Numbered from the stretch's first letter, positions 33,037 to 43,070 are shown. The stretch is DNA of 64,000 nucleotides from Ascarosepion bandense (GCA_037127315.1 JBBBDQ010001918.1:5484501-5548500), one strand, 5' to 3'. The notes: generated by a model not told the origin, from the letters alone. Made by a program: numbers and translations.

Positions 33037-33231
33037 TTAAAAAAGGATTAATTCAAAGATGTTGAATGGCCATTTCGATATGAAGATCCCCACGGGGGAC
33101 AACACATCACCTCAGCAACAGAAAAATCCTTTCAGAAACTTTTTTCTGTTGCTGAGGTGATGTTTTGTCCCCCGTGGGGATCTTCATATCGAAATGGCCA
33201 TTCAACATCTTTGAATTAATCCTTCTTTAAT
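33037..33231. mobile_element. Near-perfect hairpin MITE, 195 bp
   Basis: Left arm AAAGGATTAATTCAAAGATG ... GATCCCCACGGGGGACA ... CAGCAACAGAAAAA; the right arm is its reverse complement through TTTTTCTGTTGCTG, TCCCCCGTGGGGATC and CATCTTTGAATTAATCC. Only about 15 loop bases are unpaired. A partial copy is at 34098-34200. Very few mismatches between arms suggests recent movement. Confidence 0.92.
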
Positions 33232-33379
33232 ATACATTTGCTCTGTAATATTTTATTACATGGAGCTCTCTTCCTGTATCATTTTTTAATATTAAAATAA
33301 AATTTTAAAATTAATTAATTAGGATCGGGTTTTTTGGAATTTACCTTCCTGCTTTTTTCCCTTGGATTGAAGTATCTGA

Positions 33380-33384
<5 letters not shown>

Positions 33385-33430
<46 letters not shown>
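33385..33430. repeat. (TA)n microsatellite
   Basis: TA run abutting the next inverted-repeat element. Confidence 0.95.
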
Positions 33431-33437
<7 letters not shown>

Positions 33438-34006
33438 CGGCCAGCAAGGAAGATTTTATTACTTTTTTTATATTGGACATAATATACATCAAGGACAAGA
33501 CAACTCACGTGTCATTTATTAGACCAAAGATCTATAAAAATAATATTCATGCAACCGTAATTTACAAGAACTCTTAAAAATAATTCTGGTAAAAATGACT
33601 AGAATTCTATATGAATCATATTACCAGAAAATTAGAGAGGCCCTGTATATAAAACACTTTTCTCCTACTCTCAACCTCATAGTATTTAACAGTAGAAAAG
33701 TAGACATAAAATTTTTATTTTGTTTGTTTATCTGTTTCTTTTTAATAGAAAGATGCTCTCGCGTGACACGTAAAGACTGGGAATGAACGCTGCTATTAAA
33801 TAAAACATAAATTACAACGCAAGAGTCAAAACGTGAGGAAAAATAAGAACAGCAGAGACAAAACAAAATGGCTATTGAAGTGGCTGAAACTGCTTGAGAC
33901 AAAACAATTATGAAAAATCTTTCTACTTTCTTCACTCCTACAAAACAGAAAAATGTAAGTATGCTGGAAGAATTTTTAAAAAAAATCTTCCTTGTAGGCC
34001 GTATTT
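33431..34006. mobile_element. TIR element, 576 bp, with GIY-YIG-like fragment inside
   Basis: AAATACGGCCAGCAAGGAAG at the left end is mirrored by CTTCCTTGTAGGCCGTATTT at the right end (about 25-bp inverted repeats). Inside, the plus strand encodes YYQKIREALYIKHFSPTLN (near 33620), wording that resembles the end of GIY-YIG endonuclease domains in Penelope-like elements. The rest is unreadable. The TIRs are clear; the Penelope link is tentative. Confidence 0.7.
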
Positions 34007-34050
34007 AATGAAATATGTTTGAAAAAATGTTACGGCCCAAATATACAATA

Positions 34051-34053
34051 ACA

Positions 34054-34097
<44 letters not shown>
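34051..34097. repeat. (TA)n microsatellite
   Basis: Two TA runs separated by TG. Confidence 0.9.
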
Positions 34098-34221
34098 TTA
34101 AAAAAGGATTAATTCAAAGAAGTTGAATGGCCATTTCGATATGAAGATCCCCACGGGGGATAACCCATCACCTCAGCAACAGAAAAATCCTTTCAGAAAC
34201 TCTTTTTCAAAGCGCGCGCGG

Positions 34222-34319
<98 letters not shown>

Positions 34320-34336
34320 GCGCGCGCTTTGAAAAA
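34098..34336. mobile_element. Half copy of the hairpin MITE joined to a CA/TG hairpin
   Basis: 34098-34200 equals the left arm of the 33037 MITE. It then continues into a different inverted repeat: TTTTTCAAAGCGCGCGCGGA, a (CA)n run, (TA)4, a (TG)n run, then TCCGCGCGCGCTTTGAAAAA. The second hairpin is 34206-34335. Confidence 0.9.
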
Positions 34337-34729
34337 GAGAGTGTATTTACTCTTAATTCAAGATCCTGGAGGTTGGATACATTTTAAAGATCTTTATGAA
34401 CGTTTCTGACAGACACCGAAAATATTTACCAGCGCCGTGGGAGGCAATGGAAACCAAACTCGACTTCAAATGCAAATTAGTATGAAAAAGTCGACGTCAA
34501 TGTATTTATTTTCTGTCACCTTGATGCTGAAGGCTTGCCGCTGGTCTATTTACTTCTTTTACACTTGGTGTAAATTAGATCTAAATAAATCCTTTACAAC
34601 TGCATTAAAAAAGAAAAAAAATAGTATTTTTTCTTATTTTTCTGCCATTTTCTTTTTCAAAACAATATCAGTTTATCGTTGATTCACTCTTGGTTTTCCA
34701 TGACGAGAAACGCCTAATTTCTTTCTTTC
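34337..34729. other. No gene seen
   Basis: Unique-looking, short frames only. Confidence 0.4.
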
Positions 34730-34945
34730 TTTTTTAGCTCAATCTTTTTGTTTCTTTTTTTTTTTACTTCCTTTTTTTTCTCTTTCGTTTTGTCTGTTCT
34801 CCTTTTCTTTCCTACTTTCTCCCTTTCTTTTTCCTCTCTTTTCTTCTCTCTTTCTCTTTCTCTTCCTTTACTTACACTTTATCCTTTTTGTCCGTTTTTT
34901 TGTCTTTCTTTCTCTTTAAATTCTTTCTTTTTTTTCATTTTAGTT
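34730..34945. repeat. Polypyrimidine tract
   Basis: About 215 bp of T/C-rich sequence on the plus strand. The frame through it is compositional. Confidence 0.9.
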
Positions 34946-34974
34946 GCGTCCTGCGTATGATGATAAACTGCATC

Positions 34975-35175
34975 CGGCAGCAAAATTTCTGATTGAGAGG
35001 TTGTCAGGAACGTGTAATCACCTCTTGGTGGCTGCTGTTCCCAGGTTCACTCTCAGCCGAGATGGTAGCACCTGTTGGGGTCTCAGCTATGAGAAATAAC
35101 TGTCCACCAAACTGGGGACAAAGCACCATGAAAGTATGGAAATAGACTTTTGTTGTTAAAATTACAGCAATAATT
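34975..35175. repeat. Unnamed dispersed repeat
   Basis: GTAGCACCTGTTGGGGTCTC, CAGCTATGAGAAATAACTGT and AAAGCACCATGAAAGT parallel a diverged version at about 61550-61650 (GAAGCACCCGTTAAGGTAAC, CAGCTAAGAGC). The second copy is the site hit by a solo LTR. Confidence 0.55.
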
Positions 35176-35268
35176 TTTGGATAATAAAATATTATCATGA
35201 ACACATTTTTGTTGAAGAAAAATAATCTTACCAGCAATGAATTTTTGAAAAATTATACCAGCAATATA

Positions 35269-35273
<5 letters not shown>

Positions 35274-35323
<50 letters not shown>
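35274..35323. repeat. (TA)n microsatellite
   Basis: About 25 TA units ending at the first base of SINE-E. Confidence 0.97.
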
Positions 35324-35328
<5 letters not shown>

Positions 35329-35520
35329 GTAGACAGACTAAACTCTCGCCCGGTTCACACTCCACCCACGTCTATTGAACAGGTGTAGAGGCTCATCCCT
35401 TGTTCCCTGTTTAGGATGTGGTTTCCGGCTTTCTCTCTTCTTATATTTTCACTCTTATGTAGCCCCCTGCACATCAGTGGCGTTACCACCTTGCTCGGGG
35501 TGATATGATTTAAAAAAAAA
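35324..35520 (+). mobile_element. SINE-E monomer
   Basis: Cleanest plus-strand monomer, 197 bp: TTGGAGTAGACAGACTAAAC, CGCCCGGTTCACACTCC, ATTGAACAGGTGTAGAGGCT, GTTTAGGATGTGGTTTCCGG, then the LINE-like tail and oligo-A. Confidence 0.93.
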
Positions 35521-35699
35521 TATCAGCACTAATTTGACTATCTACGAAACCCTCTTTTTAAATATACGTCTATGAAACCTGATCTACAAAATGATTTCTT
35601 TGAAATAATTCATGTTCTATTCATTCGAAACTATCTTAAAAGTCTTGTCGGCATTAAATAACCCATTGAGACTGAAAAGCCGTCAAACAAAACAAATCA

Positions 35700-36500
35700 A
35701 ACCCAATCTTTTTATTCGTGTTTTTATTTCTTTCTTTCTTTCCTTCTAGGTTTCTTTCTTTCTTTCTTTCTTTGCTTTTCTGTCTCTTTACTTTTATCCT
35801 TCGTACTTTTTCTCTTTGTTTTTGACTTTCTCTACCGCTTTTCTTTCTTTCTTTTTCCGTTGTTTTTTTTTATTTTCGTTGTTTTCTTTTTTTTTTTTTT
35901 GTTCTTTCTGTCCGTTTTTAGCTTTTTCTACTCTTTCCTTATGTTATTTTTTCTTTCTGTTTGTCTTTTTGTCTTTCTTTCTTTTTACTCTCTGTTTACA
36001 TTCTTTCTTTCAACCTTACTTTTTGTCTTTCTTTCTCTTTTCATTCGTTCTTTCTTTTTTTCTGTCTTCCTCTGTTCTTTCTTTCTTTTTCTCTCTGATT
36101 TTGTTTCTTTCTTTTCCTTTCATTTATTACTTTTGCTGTCTTTTCTTTGCCATTTTCTGGTCATTCGTTCATTTATTCTGTTTTTTTTTTATTCACTCTT
36201 TCACTCTTTTATCGTCCTGCTTTTCTCTAGATGTTTGTCTTAATTTCTCTTTTCTTTCTTTTTTTTCTTTCTTTCTTTATTCTTGTTTTGTCGTTTAGCC
36301 TCATTTCTTTTTTTACTTTCCTTACCTTTTTGCATTCGTTCCGTTTTTTTCTTTGTTTTTCTTTCTTTCATCTTTTATCTTCTATTTTCTTTAATTTTTG
36401 GAGATTTTTTGCTGTCATTTTCTCTCTATCTTTTTCCTTTATCTCTAAAAAAAAAAGGAGAAAATATTTTCCTTTTTTTTCTTTTTCTTTGTAGAAATTT
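35700..36500. repeat. Long polypyrimidine (TTTC-rich) tract
   Basis: About 800 bp with very few purines on the plus strand. Several long Phe/Ser/Leu-rich frames through it are artefacts of composition. Tracts like this can form triplex DNA. Confidence 0.93.
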
Positions 36501-36525
36501 TCTGAATGTAACTTAAATGGGCAAA

Positions 36526-36529
<4 letters not shown>

Positions 36530-36588
<59 letters not shown>
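36530..36588. repeat. (TA)n microsatellite
   Basis: About 29 TA units. Confidence 0.97.
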
Positions 36589-37090
36589 CCTGGAAACCAA
36601 CCATGAAAATCGTCTCGACATTAACGACGAACACAAAAACATAAAAATGCCATCTTTCTTTCAATTTTATTCTTCGTCAGAGGCGCAAGTTAGAGGGAAT
36701 CACGCATGTGCAAGGGAGTTGTCTGGAATTGTCTTCACTTCTTTTCACTTCCTTGAGTTCTCTCTGGGTCTCTCAGTGTCCTTCATCATGCCCGAAAAAA
36801 AAACTCCGATCTTGTATCAGCTGAATTTTGCTCAATTTCGTCATCTATGGATAGGCACAACTATTAATCATTTTTCTACCTTTGACGTCATCACATTTTT
36901 GTTTGTCACTGTTAATATTTTTCCCTTAAAGCCGGCGTAATCACGCTTTATTAGGTCACTGCCTCTGACGTCAATCATTTTTCTGTCTGTCACAGAAATA
37001 TATTACACATGATACTAATTTAATCTAAGACTCACCATTCAGTCTTAAAGCATTGTTCTTGGTAGTCATTATAACTGAGTTCTATCGGGT
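36589..37090. other. No gene seen
   Basis: Unique-looking sequence of moderate GC. A 97-codon frame at 36647-36940 shows no recognisable domain. Confidence 0.35.
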
Positions 37091-37096
37091 ATAGGC

Positions 37097-37215
37097 TATG
37101 CGTTGTGTTGCAGTGGATATCGGCTCAGAACGAGAAATCGGGGTGCCGAGTTTAAATTCCAGTTAAAATCCTTGCATTCAATTACGCACAAATAATACCC
37201 TTGGGTATATTTGAA
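37097..37215 (+). mobile_element. SINE-A head, 3' truncated
   Basis: TATGCGTTGTGTTGCAGTGG, GAAATCGGGGTGCCGAGTTT and CCCTTGGGTATATTTG mark the head and the start of the CORE-like domain, then the copy ends. Confidence 0.75.
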
Positions 37216-37221
37216 AAACTG

Positions 37222-37455
37222 ATATACATATATATATATTAGTCAACCACATACAAAGCTGTTTTGCTTTATCACAGCGCATCAGTGTGGCTAGATACAT
37301 CCACCTGCTTCTGGGATCGAAATTCGATCGATTTGGTGTCAGTCGGAGTTGCTACTCTCTAAGTCACAGGCACATGGAATCAGAGAAGGTAAATTTTAAA
37401 GTGCTGTATATAAGCAGTGTATACACACGCTAGTCACCGAAAGAACTCAATTTAC
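37222..37455 (-). mobile_element. SINE-B
   Basis: Minus-strand copy. 3' end TGTATGTGGTTGACTAATAT beside a TA run; tRNA-like region with GGTGTCAGTCGGAGTTGC on the plus strand; 5' part GTGTGTATACACTGC next to a tRNA-like sequence. Confidence 0.85.
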
Positions 37456-37481
37456 GATAAATTTTTGTTACGAAAATGTGT

Positions 37482-37566
37482 GTCATTCGGCAGGGTTCGA
37501 ACCTGCGACCCGTATACACATCGGGGAAGTCACCAAGTTACCTTAGACCTCTCGACCGCGAATGAC
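37482..37566 (-). pseudogene. tRNA-like sequence, 85 nt, degenerate
   Basis: On the minus strand, GTCATTCG pairs perfectly with CGAATGAC as an acceptor-like stem. GCAGGTTCGAACCCTGC forms a perfect T arm and consensus box B, and GGTCGAGAGGTCTAAGG is box A-like with Leu/Ser-type wording. The length suits a class II tRNA. The D stem needs wobble pairs and I cannot build a sound anticodon stem, so the anticodon is not assigned. A pseudogene or a lone SINE head is likelier than a working tRNA. Confidence 0.55.
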
Positions 37567-37672
37567 AATCAGTCGAAACGAAGTCAAATTAAGCCTATAA
37601 CACAATTTTCTATTCATCGTAATAACCATATTTGCTCTGAAATGGATCTTAATGTCAACAAATGTAAACAGG

Positions 37673-37831
37673 TTACGGAAATTAACGAAGATTAACGAAA
37701 CTGGTTATACACAACCGACAATTTGAAATGATTTGTTTGAACATTATCGATCAAAAATAATGTTCAAACAAATCATTTCAAATTGTCGGTTGTTTATAAC
37801 CAGTTTCGTTAATCTTCGTTAATTTCCGTAA
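37673..37831. mobile_element. Near-perfect hairpin MITE, 159 bp
   Basis: TTACGGAAATTAACGAAGAT and ATCTTCGTTAATTTCCGTAA are the ends. The arms continue through GAAACTGGTTAT and CAACCGACAATTTGAAATGA to a short loop near TTATCGATCAAAAATAA. Two arm positions differ at most over ~70 bp. Confidence 0.92.
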
Positions 37832-37853
37832 TATATATATATATATATATATA

Positions 37854-37912
<59 letters not shown>
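37832..37912. repeat. (TA)n(TG)n microsatellite
   Basis: TA run followed by about 27 TG units, directly after the MITE. Confidence 0.97.
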
Positions 37913-37916
<4 letters not shown>

Positions 37917-37959
37917 CTACTAAAACTATTATTTAATAAATCTGTTCCTGGATTTATTA

Positions 37960-37960
<1 letters not shown>

Positions 37961-38001
<41 letters not shown>
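37961..38001. repeat. (TA)n microsatellite
   Basis: TA run next to repeat-X. Confidence 0.95.
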
Positions 38002-38005
<4 letters not shown>

Positions 38006-38168
38006 GTTATAATTGAGAACATGTACAAAATATAATTTACTACAAAAGTATTTATTTTGTGTCGACATCGAAAAAACAATGACTAATTTATGTATGTTCT
38101 AAACTCTAACTTATAATAAATATTTATTGCTCTATTTCTATATTGAGCACTGTTTTAGATTAATGTTT
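38002..38168 (-). mobile_element. Repeat-X
   Basis: The reverse complement contains GTGCTCAATATAGAAATAG, TTATTATAAGTTAGAG and a TTGTACATGTTCTCAATT-like end, matching the 1700 and 42915 copies. Confidence 0.6.
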
Positions 38169-38189
38169 TCAACGTTGTTAATACTTAAT

Positions 38190-39225
38190 TTCGCTGGCGG
38201 GGAAGCAATGACCAACTAAGACTAGCTATATACCCAGTTACCGCTTAAGTGGGGGCTGGGTAATCTTTGACCAATGGCATGAGCGTACGTGCTCAGGTTC
38301 TCCACGTTAAAAACTGACCTTGTGCCAAACTCGCACCTGTGTGGGAATAGAGTAAATCTAGGATCTTAATCATTTTAAAAATTTTCTTGGTCCGTCAGTC
38401 AGGATGAAAGTGTAGTATCTGTTCTCAGATGCTCACTTCCTGCTCGCTGGCATGGAAGCAATGACTAGCTAAGACTAGCTTCTGGCCAGCTTTGACAAGC
38501 AATGATTACCTTTGACAAGCTAAGAGCAGCTTTGTACTCAGTTACCGCGGGGCTGGGTTAAATTTAACCAATGGCCTGAGCGTACGCGCTCAAGTTCCCC
38601 ACGTTAAAAACTGACGTTGTGTCACAATTCTCTCCAATGAGGGATTAGGGTAAATCAAATGCGTAGTATCTGTTTGTAGATAGATCTATCTATCGCCCGG
38701 TTCACACTCCACCCACGTCTATTGAACAGGTTAAAAGGCTCATCCCTTGTTCCCTGTTTAGGATGTGGTTTCCGACTTTCTCTTCTCCAATCTTCTCACT
38801 TTGTCTTTTTTTTTCAATTGGAGTAGATAGATCTATCTATCGCCCCGTTCAGACTCCACCCACGTCTATTGAACAGGTTAAGAGGCTCATCCCTTGTTCC
38901 CTGTTTAGGATGTGTTTTCCGGCTTTCTATTTTCCAGTCTTTTCACTATTACGTATCAGTGGCGTTACCGCCTTGCTCGGGGTGATACGATTAAAAAAGA
39001 AAGATACTTACTGCCTTCTCACCGGCGAGGAAACAATGACTAGCTAAGACTAGATATGACCAGTTAAGACAGGATTTGCACCTAGTTACCGCATAAGCGA
39101 GGGCTGGATATTCTTTGAGGAGTGGCCTGAGCGTACGCGCTCAGATTCCCCACATTAAAAACCGACCTTGTGTCACATCTCGTTCCAGTGGAAGTGTAGG
39201 GTATATCTCCGGATCTTAATCATTT
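38190..39225 (+). repeat. Satellite-like repeat, three units, split by SINE-E
   Basis: Each unit has a GAAGCAATGACTAGCTAAGA-type start, an AGTTACCGC block, GGCCTGAGCGTACGCGCTCA and CCACGTTAAAAACTGAC. GAGCGTACG lies at 38281, 38578 and 39129. Removing the ~325-bp SINE-E insert leaves spacings of about 300 and 226 bp. GCGTACGC is an exact palindrome kept in units 2 and 3. GC content is above the surroundings. Confidence 0.85.
38676..39000 (+). mobile_element. Dimeric SINE-E inside the satellite
   Basis: Left monomer without tail, oligo-T linker, CAATTGGAG near 38815, right monomer with the LINE-like tail (slightly deleted at CTATTACGTATCAGTGGCG) and oligo-A. Confidence 0.9.
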
Positions 39226-39733
39226 TATCCTAAGAAAGCCAATAATGCCACTACGACGCATAGTGTTATTAAGAATGTAAAAGTACTAGAAAACATTAGT
39301 GATGGGAAGTTTTTGGAAGACAGAATTTAGCAATTGACGTTGATTTAAAAATTTTTTAAGATTGCTTTTCGCAGCGAAACAAGAAAAGAAAAAAGAATAT
39401 CTCACAGTTCAGAAGCTCGGGAAAAAAATTTTTTTTTTTTTAGTTAACATTTATTACTTAATTAAATGAGGCCAACTAACGCCGAGCACTTTTATCTACT
39501 CGAATGGTAAATATTACGATGCTGAATTATGTAATCTCGACATGTCTTACATATGCATGTATCTAGTACATAATTTTTTTTTATAGTACCTAGAACAGTT
39601 GGGGTGAATGCTGTCAAATTTCCAACAGACATAAGCACCAAAAATTTTTTAAAGTAAATTGGAAATCCTAGGAAGAGTCAAAACCATCCAGACAAAATAA
39701 GTATGAAATTCAGCAAAAAATAGAGTAGAATGC
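39226..39733. other. No gene seen
   Basis: AT-rich, no element recognised. Confidence 0.4.
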
Positions 39734-39992
39734 TGGAGATTTGCTCTCACTTGATCAATGGCGGTTTCCACAAAAAGTCTCTCATGAGAAATGGAGTTCC
39801 GAAAAGTAATAGAAATCCTTCAGACGACAGTGTCTCTAAAATCATCACGAATACTGAAGAGTCTTTGAGATTTGCTCTCACTCTTTCAACAGCGATTTCC
39901 ACAATAAATCTTTTATGCAAAATAGAATTCCAACGAGTAATCGAAACCATATACAAGACGGTATCACTAAAATATTCTCGAATTCTCAATCG
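39734..39992 (+). repeat. Two-unit tandem repeat, 134 bp
   Basis: GAGATTTGCTCTCACT begins both units (39734, 39868). They stay alignable through TTTCCACAAnAA, AATnGnnTTCCnAnnAGTAAT and TCnCTAAAAT. Divergence is considerable, so it is an old duplication. Confidence 0.8.
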
Positions 39993-40756
39993 ATGAATGA
40001 TGTTGTCAAATGACTTGTTATTACTCGGTCTTCCTTGTAAGCCGCAAGTTTTGACTAGTTTTAAAACTTTTACGGGTATACCACAACTGCTACTTGTATT
40101 GCTACTAATACTAATAACACCGATAATTATATTAATAATAAAATACTCTTTTAAAAATTAATTCAGCATTCATTTTAATTCCATTTCTTTTATATCTGCA
40201 TCTCTTTCCTGCCTATTTTGCCTCGCCTGACTCTGAGCCACCTGGCATATTGACTCTTCGTTAAACTGACTTCGCCCATTTTTACCTTCATCCTTTTCTC
40301 TTTCCCCTGGTTTTGCATTCTCTTTATTGCTTCCCTGTCTGTCTGTCTGTTCATTTGTCTATTTTCCCTACAGCCATCCCCATTTTATTTCAAAGTCGGC
40401 TTAATTAGTACTTTTCACACTTGCCTAAGGGGTGAAAAATCTCTGAAACATCCAGCAGCACGGGGGATGAATATATGAAATATCATAACGGAAATTCGAA
40501 GGGACAGTTTCCGGTTCGCCTGCAAACAAAGAATGGCGGAAGCGGAAGTGGAAGACGGGCTGAGGAAGTCCGAATGTTCACTTGTCCAGACACTTTTTCA
40601 TGGCTAACCAGACACCAAGATAGATGGTTCGAAACGCGAAACAGGTTAATCAGACATTTATAGATTTTGACACGGAAAAGATTCAAAAACGGCGTTTTTT
40701 TTTCGTTTTATTTTTTAAAACTTTACACTTTTCATTTCTGCTCACGGCCTATGCCT
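39993..40756. other. No gene seen
   Basis: A short frame starting ATGGCGGAAGCGGAAGTGG at 40531 has a good start context, but stops after 24 codons. No gene is called. Confidence 0.35.
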
Positions 40757-40757
40757 G

Positions 40758-40805
<48 letters not shown>

Positions 40806-41228
40806 GGATGATGCCAATAATGATGATAATAATAATAATAATAAAAAGAATAATAATAACTGTTAGTGCAATAATAATAATGATAATTATAACAATACTA
40901 ATAGTAAGAGTCATAATAATATTAATAAGGATAATTGTAATTGCAATAATAATAATGTTAAATGAAGATGATGATAATGACGACGACGATGATGATGATG
41001 CTAATAATATTAAAAGAGACAATGATAAAATAATTGTAATTGCAATAAAATTAATGATGATTATGATGACAATAATCGTAATAGTGATAATAGTAATAGT
41101 GGTAATGATATTAATAATAATTGTAATTGCAATAATAATAATAATGAATGTAATGATAATGATGACGATGATGATGATGATAATAGTAATAATATTAATA
41201 GTGATAAAAGTGATAATAATATTAATAA
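40757..41228. repeat. (AAT)n/(GAT)n trinucleotide-rich tract
   Basis: Pure AAT for ~48 bp, then ~420 bp of mixed AAT, GAT, GAC and TAA triplets. The 201-codon Ile-rich frame is an artefact. Confidence 0.93.
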
Positions 41229-41278
41229 TACAGTATTTACATTATTCGAATTTTCGTCCTCATGTTTGTTGAGGGCAA
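41226..41278 (-). mobile_element. SINE-C tail fragment
   Basis: ACAGTATTTACATTATTCGA then TCCTCATGTTTGTTG: the very 3' end of SINE-C in reverse. The AAT-rich tract extends from this 3' end. Confidence 0.75.
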
Positions 41279-41439
41279 TAGAAAATGTTAAAAATTGCAA
41301 TATGAGCTCTTGTAAAAATACTAGAAAATACCATTAACATCAAAAATTACTAGAGAAAACCATGATTTTCCTAAAAATTTCATTGAAATTGAAACACAGG
41401 GTGAAAAACCAAACCTTTGCAATAATTTTTAACTAAAAA

Positions 41440-41825
41440 GGAAGAGGAAGGAAGCTTCGGAATTTAAATTGGACCCCACAAAACCCTGATCTCAAACCTA
41501 TTGAACATCTATGTGATATTTAGAATAAAAAAATTGATAAATCTAATGTTACTTAGCAAGACACACTTTGGGAAAAAATAAAAGCTGCTTGGCAGGAGAT
41601 ACCATTAGATACATTGAAGAAGCTGGGGATGTCAATGCATGACAGAATGAAGGCTGTGATCAAAGTAAAAGGCTATTATACTAAATATTAAATTTATTTT
41701 GCAACAAGTATTTTTTCCTGTTAAAACATTTGGTAAGTAAATCAAATAAAATTGCTTTAATTATTTATTTTCTGTCAGTATGCCTCATAAACGATAAAAT
41801 AGTTCTTGTCCTAATACTTTTGCAC

Positions 41826-41832
<7 letters not shown>
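41440..41832 (+). mobile_element. Tc1-like transposase C-terminus and right end
   Basis: Encodes KLDPTKP..DLKPIEHLCDI (a WPPQSPDLNPIEHLWD-type motif), then KIKAAWQEIPLDTLKKLGMS and MHDRMKAVIKVKGYYTKY, the standard end of a Tc1 transposase. Stops replace some codons. CTAATACTTTTGCACAGTAC at 41811 is a typical Tc1 right terminus. The left half is missing. Confidence 0.88.

Positions 41833-41861
<29 letters not shown>
41832..41861. repeat. (TA)n microsatellite
   Basis: TA run starting at the Tc1 end, where a TA target duplicate would lie. Confidence 0.9.
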
Positions 41862-41868
<7 letters not shown>

Positions 41869-42183
41869 ATTATATACTTATGTATCAATTGTACAATTTC
41901 TATGTTTCGAGATAGATTCTCATCATCAGGCAATGTTGATGTAGTTGTGCAGGTGATTTACATGGCAAAACTTTTGGTTTGCTGTGAATGTATGTGGATA
42001 ATCAGAATGGAGATTCACTTTGGGATTTGACCCCAAAGAATACATACAAACCAACTTTTTTTATTTTCTACTTCTTCCTTTTTCCATTCATCCTACTCTT
42101 CCCTTGTTAATGTTTAACCTGAACTCATCATTTTCCCTTCTTTCCCCTCCAGTTTTATTACCTTTCCTCTCCAGTTTTATTAC

Positions 42184-42425
42184 CTATATATATATATATA
42201 TTAGTCATCCACATACAAGCCCGTTCCGCTGTATCAAAGCCCATCAGTGTGTCTAGACATAACCACTTGCTTCTGGCCGGGATCGAAACTCGACCGATTT
42301 TGTGTCAGTCGGAGTCTCTACTCCCTAAGCCATCGGCAAATGGCATCAGAGAAGGGAAATTTTAACGTCTTGTATATAAGCAGTGTATACAGACGCCAGT
42401 CATCGAGAGAATTCTATTCATTTCT
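42184..42425 (-). mobile_element. SINE-B
   Basis: Minus-strand copy whose 3' end is beside a TA run (42184-42201). Plus-strand reading has CATCCACATACAAGCCCGTT, GGCCGGGATCGAAACTCGAC and TTGTATATAAGCAGTGTATA. Confidence 0.88.
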
Positions 42426-42509
42426 GAAGAGTCACGTATATAGCCGAAGTGGAAACAGTTTTTAAAATATTCTTCTCCAGAGAGCTCAATCGTAATGAGA
42501 GCATAATAT

Positions 42510-42548
42510 GTTAGTCATCCATATACAAGCCCGTTTCGCTGTATATAC
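42510..42548 (-). mobile_element. SINE-B 3' end fragment
   Basis: TTAGTCATCCATATACAAGC and CCGTTTCGCTGTAT are the last ~38 bp of SINE-B. Confidence 0.75.
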
Positions 42549-42696
42549 ATACAAAAAGAGATTTGTACCCACAGAAACAAAACATAGACTTAAACAAAAT
42601 AGTCGTCATGTTATACCTTAGGGACCTTTCAACCAACAATTTTTCAACGATATACACTGTAAAATTAGAAAACAATCAAAGACACAATATAACAAT

Positions 42697-42724
42697 CAAT
42701 ATATATATATATATATATAACAAT

Positions 42725-42768
<44 letters not shown>

Positions 42769-42823
42769 CAATCAATATATATATATAACAATCAATATAT
42801 ATATATATATGACAATCAATCAA

Positions 42824-42872
<49 letters not shown>
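42697..42872. repeat. (TA)n with ACAATCAAT interruptions
   Basis: At least six TA runs separated by ACAATCAA units. Open frames of alternating Tyr/Ile are artefacts. Confidence 0.95.
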
Positions 42873-42873
<1 letters not shown>

Positions 42874-42914
42874 AATGAATAAAGTAAGTAATAAATGATT
42901 ACAAGGTTAAAAAA

Positions 42915-43070
42915 ATTTATTTAAGACATTGCTCACCATAAAAATAGAACAATGAATATTTGTTATTAATTATACTTCAGAACATGTACAAACTACAACG
43001 TGGAAACAAAATTGTACATTTTGTTTCCACGTTGAAAGCACAATGTCTCATAAGGCAATAAACGATTTAT
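42915..43070 (+). mobile_element. Repeat-X with internal hairpin
   Basis: TTGCTCACCATAAAAATAG, AACATGTACAAACTAC, then AACGTGGAAACAAAATTG pairing ATTTTGTTTCCACGTT, then AATGTCTCATAAGG. Confidence 0.65.

Noticed and set aside
35816..36298. 160-codon Phe-rich frame that looks like a membrane protein
   Set aside because: Polypyrimidine tract read as TTT/TTC/TCT codons; stops are absent only because purines are absent.
40667..41272. 201-codon Ile-rich frame
   Set aside because: Product of AAT/GAT triplet repeats.
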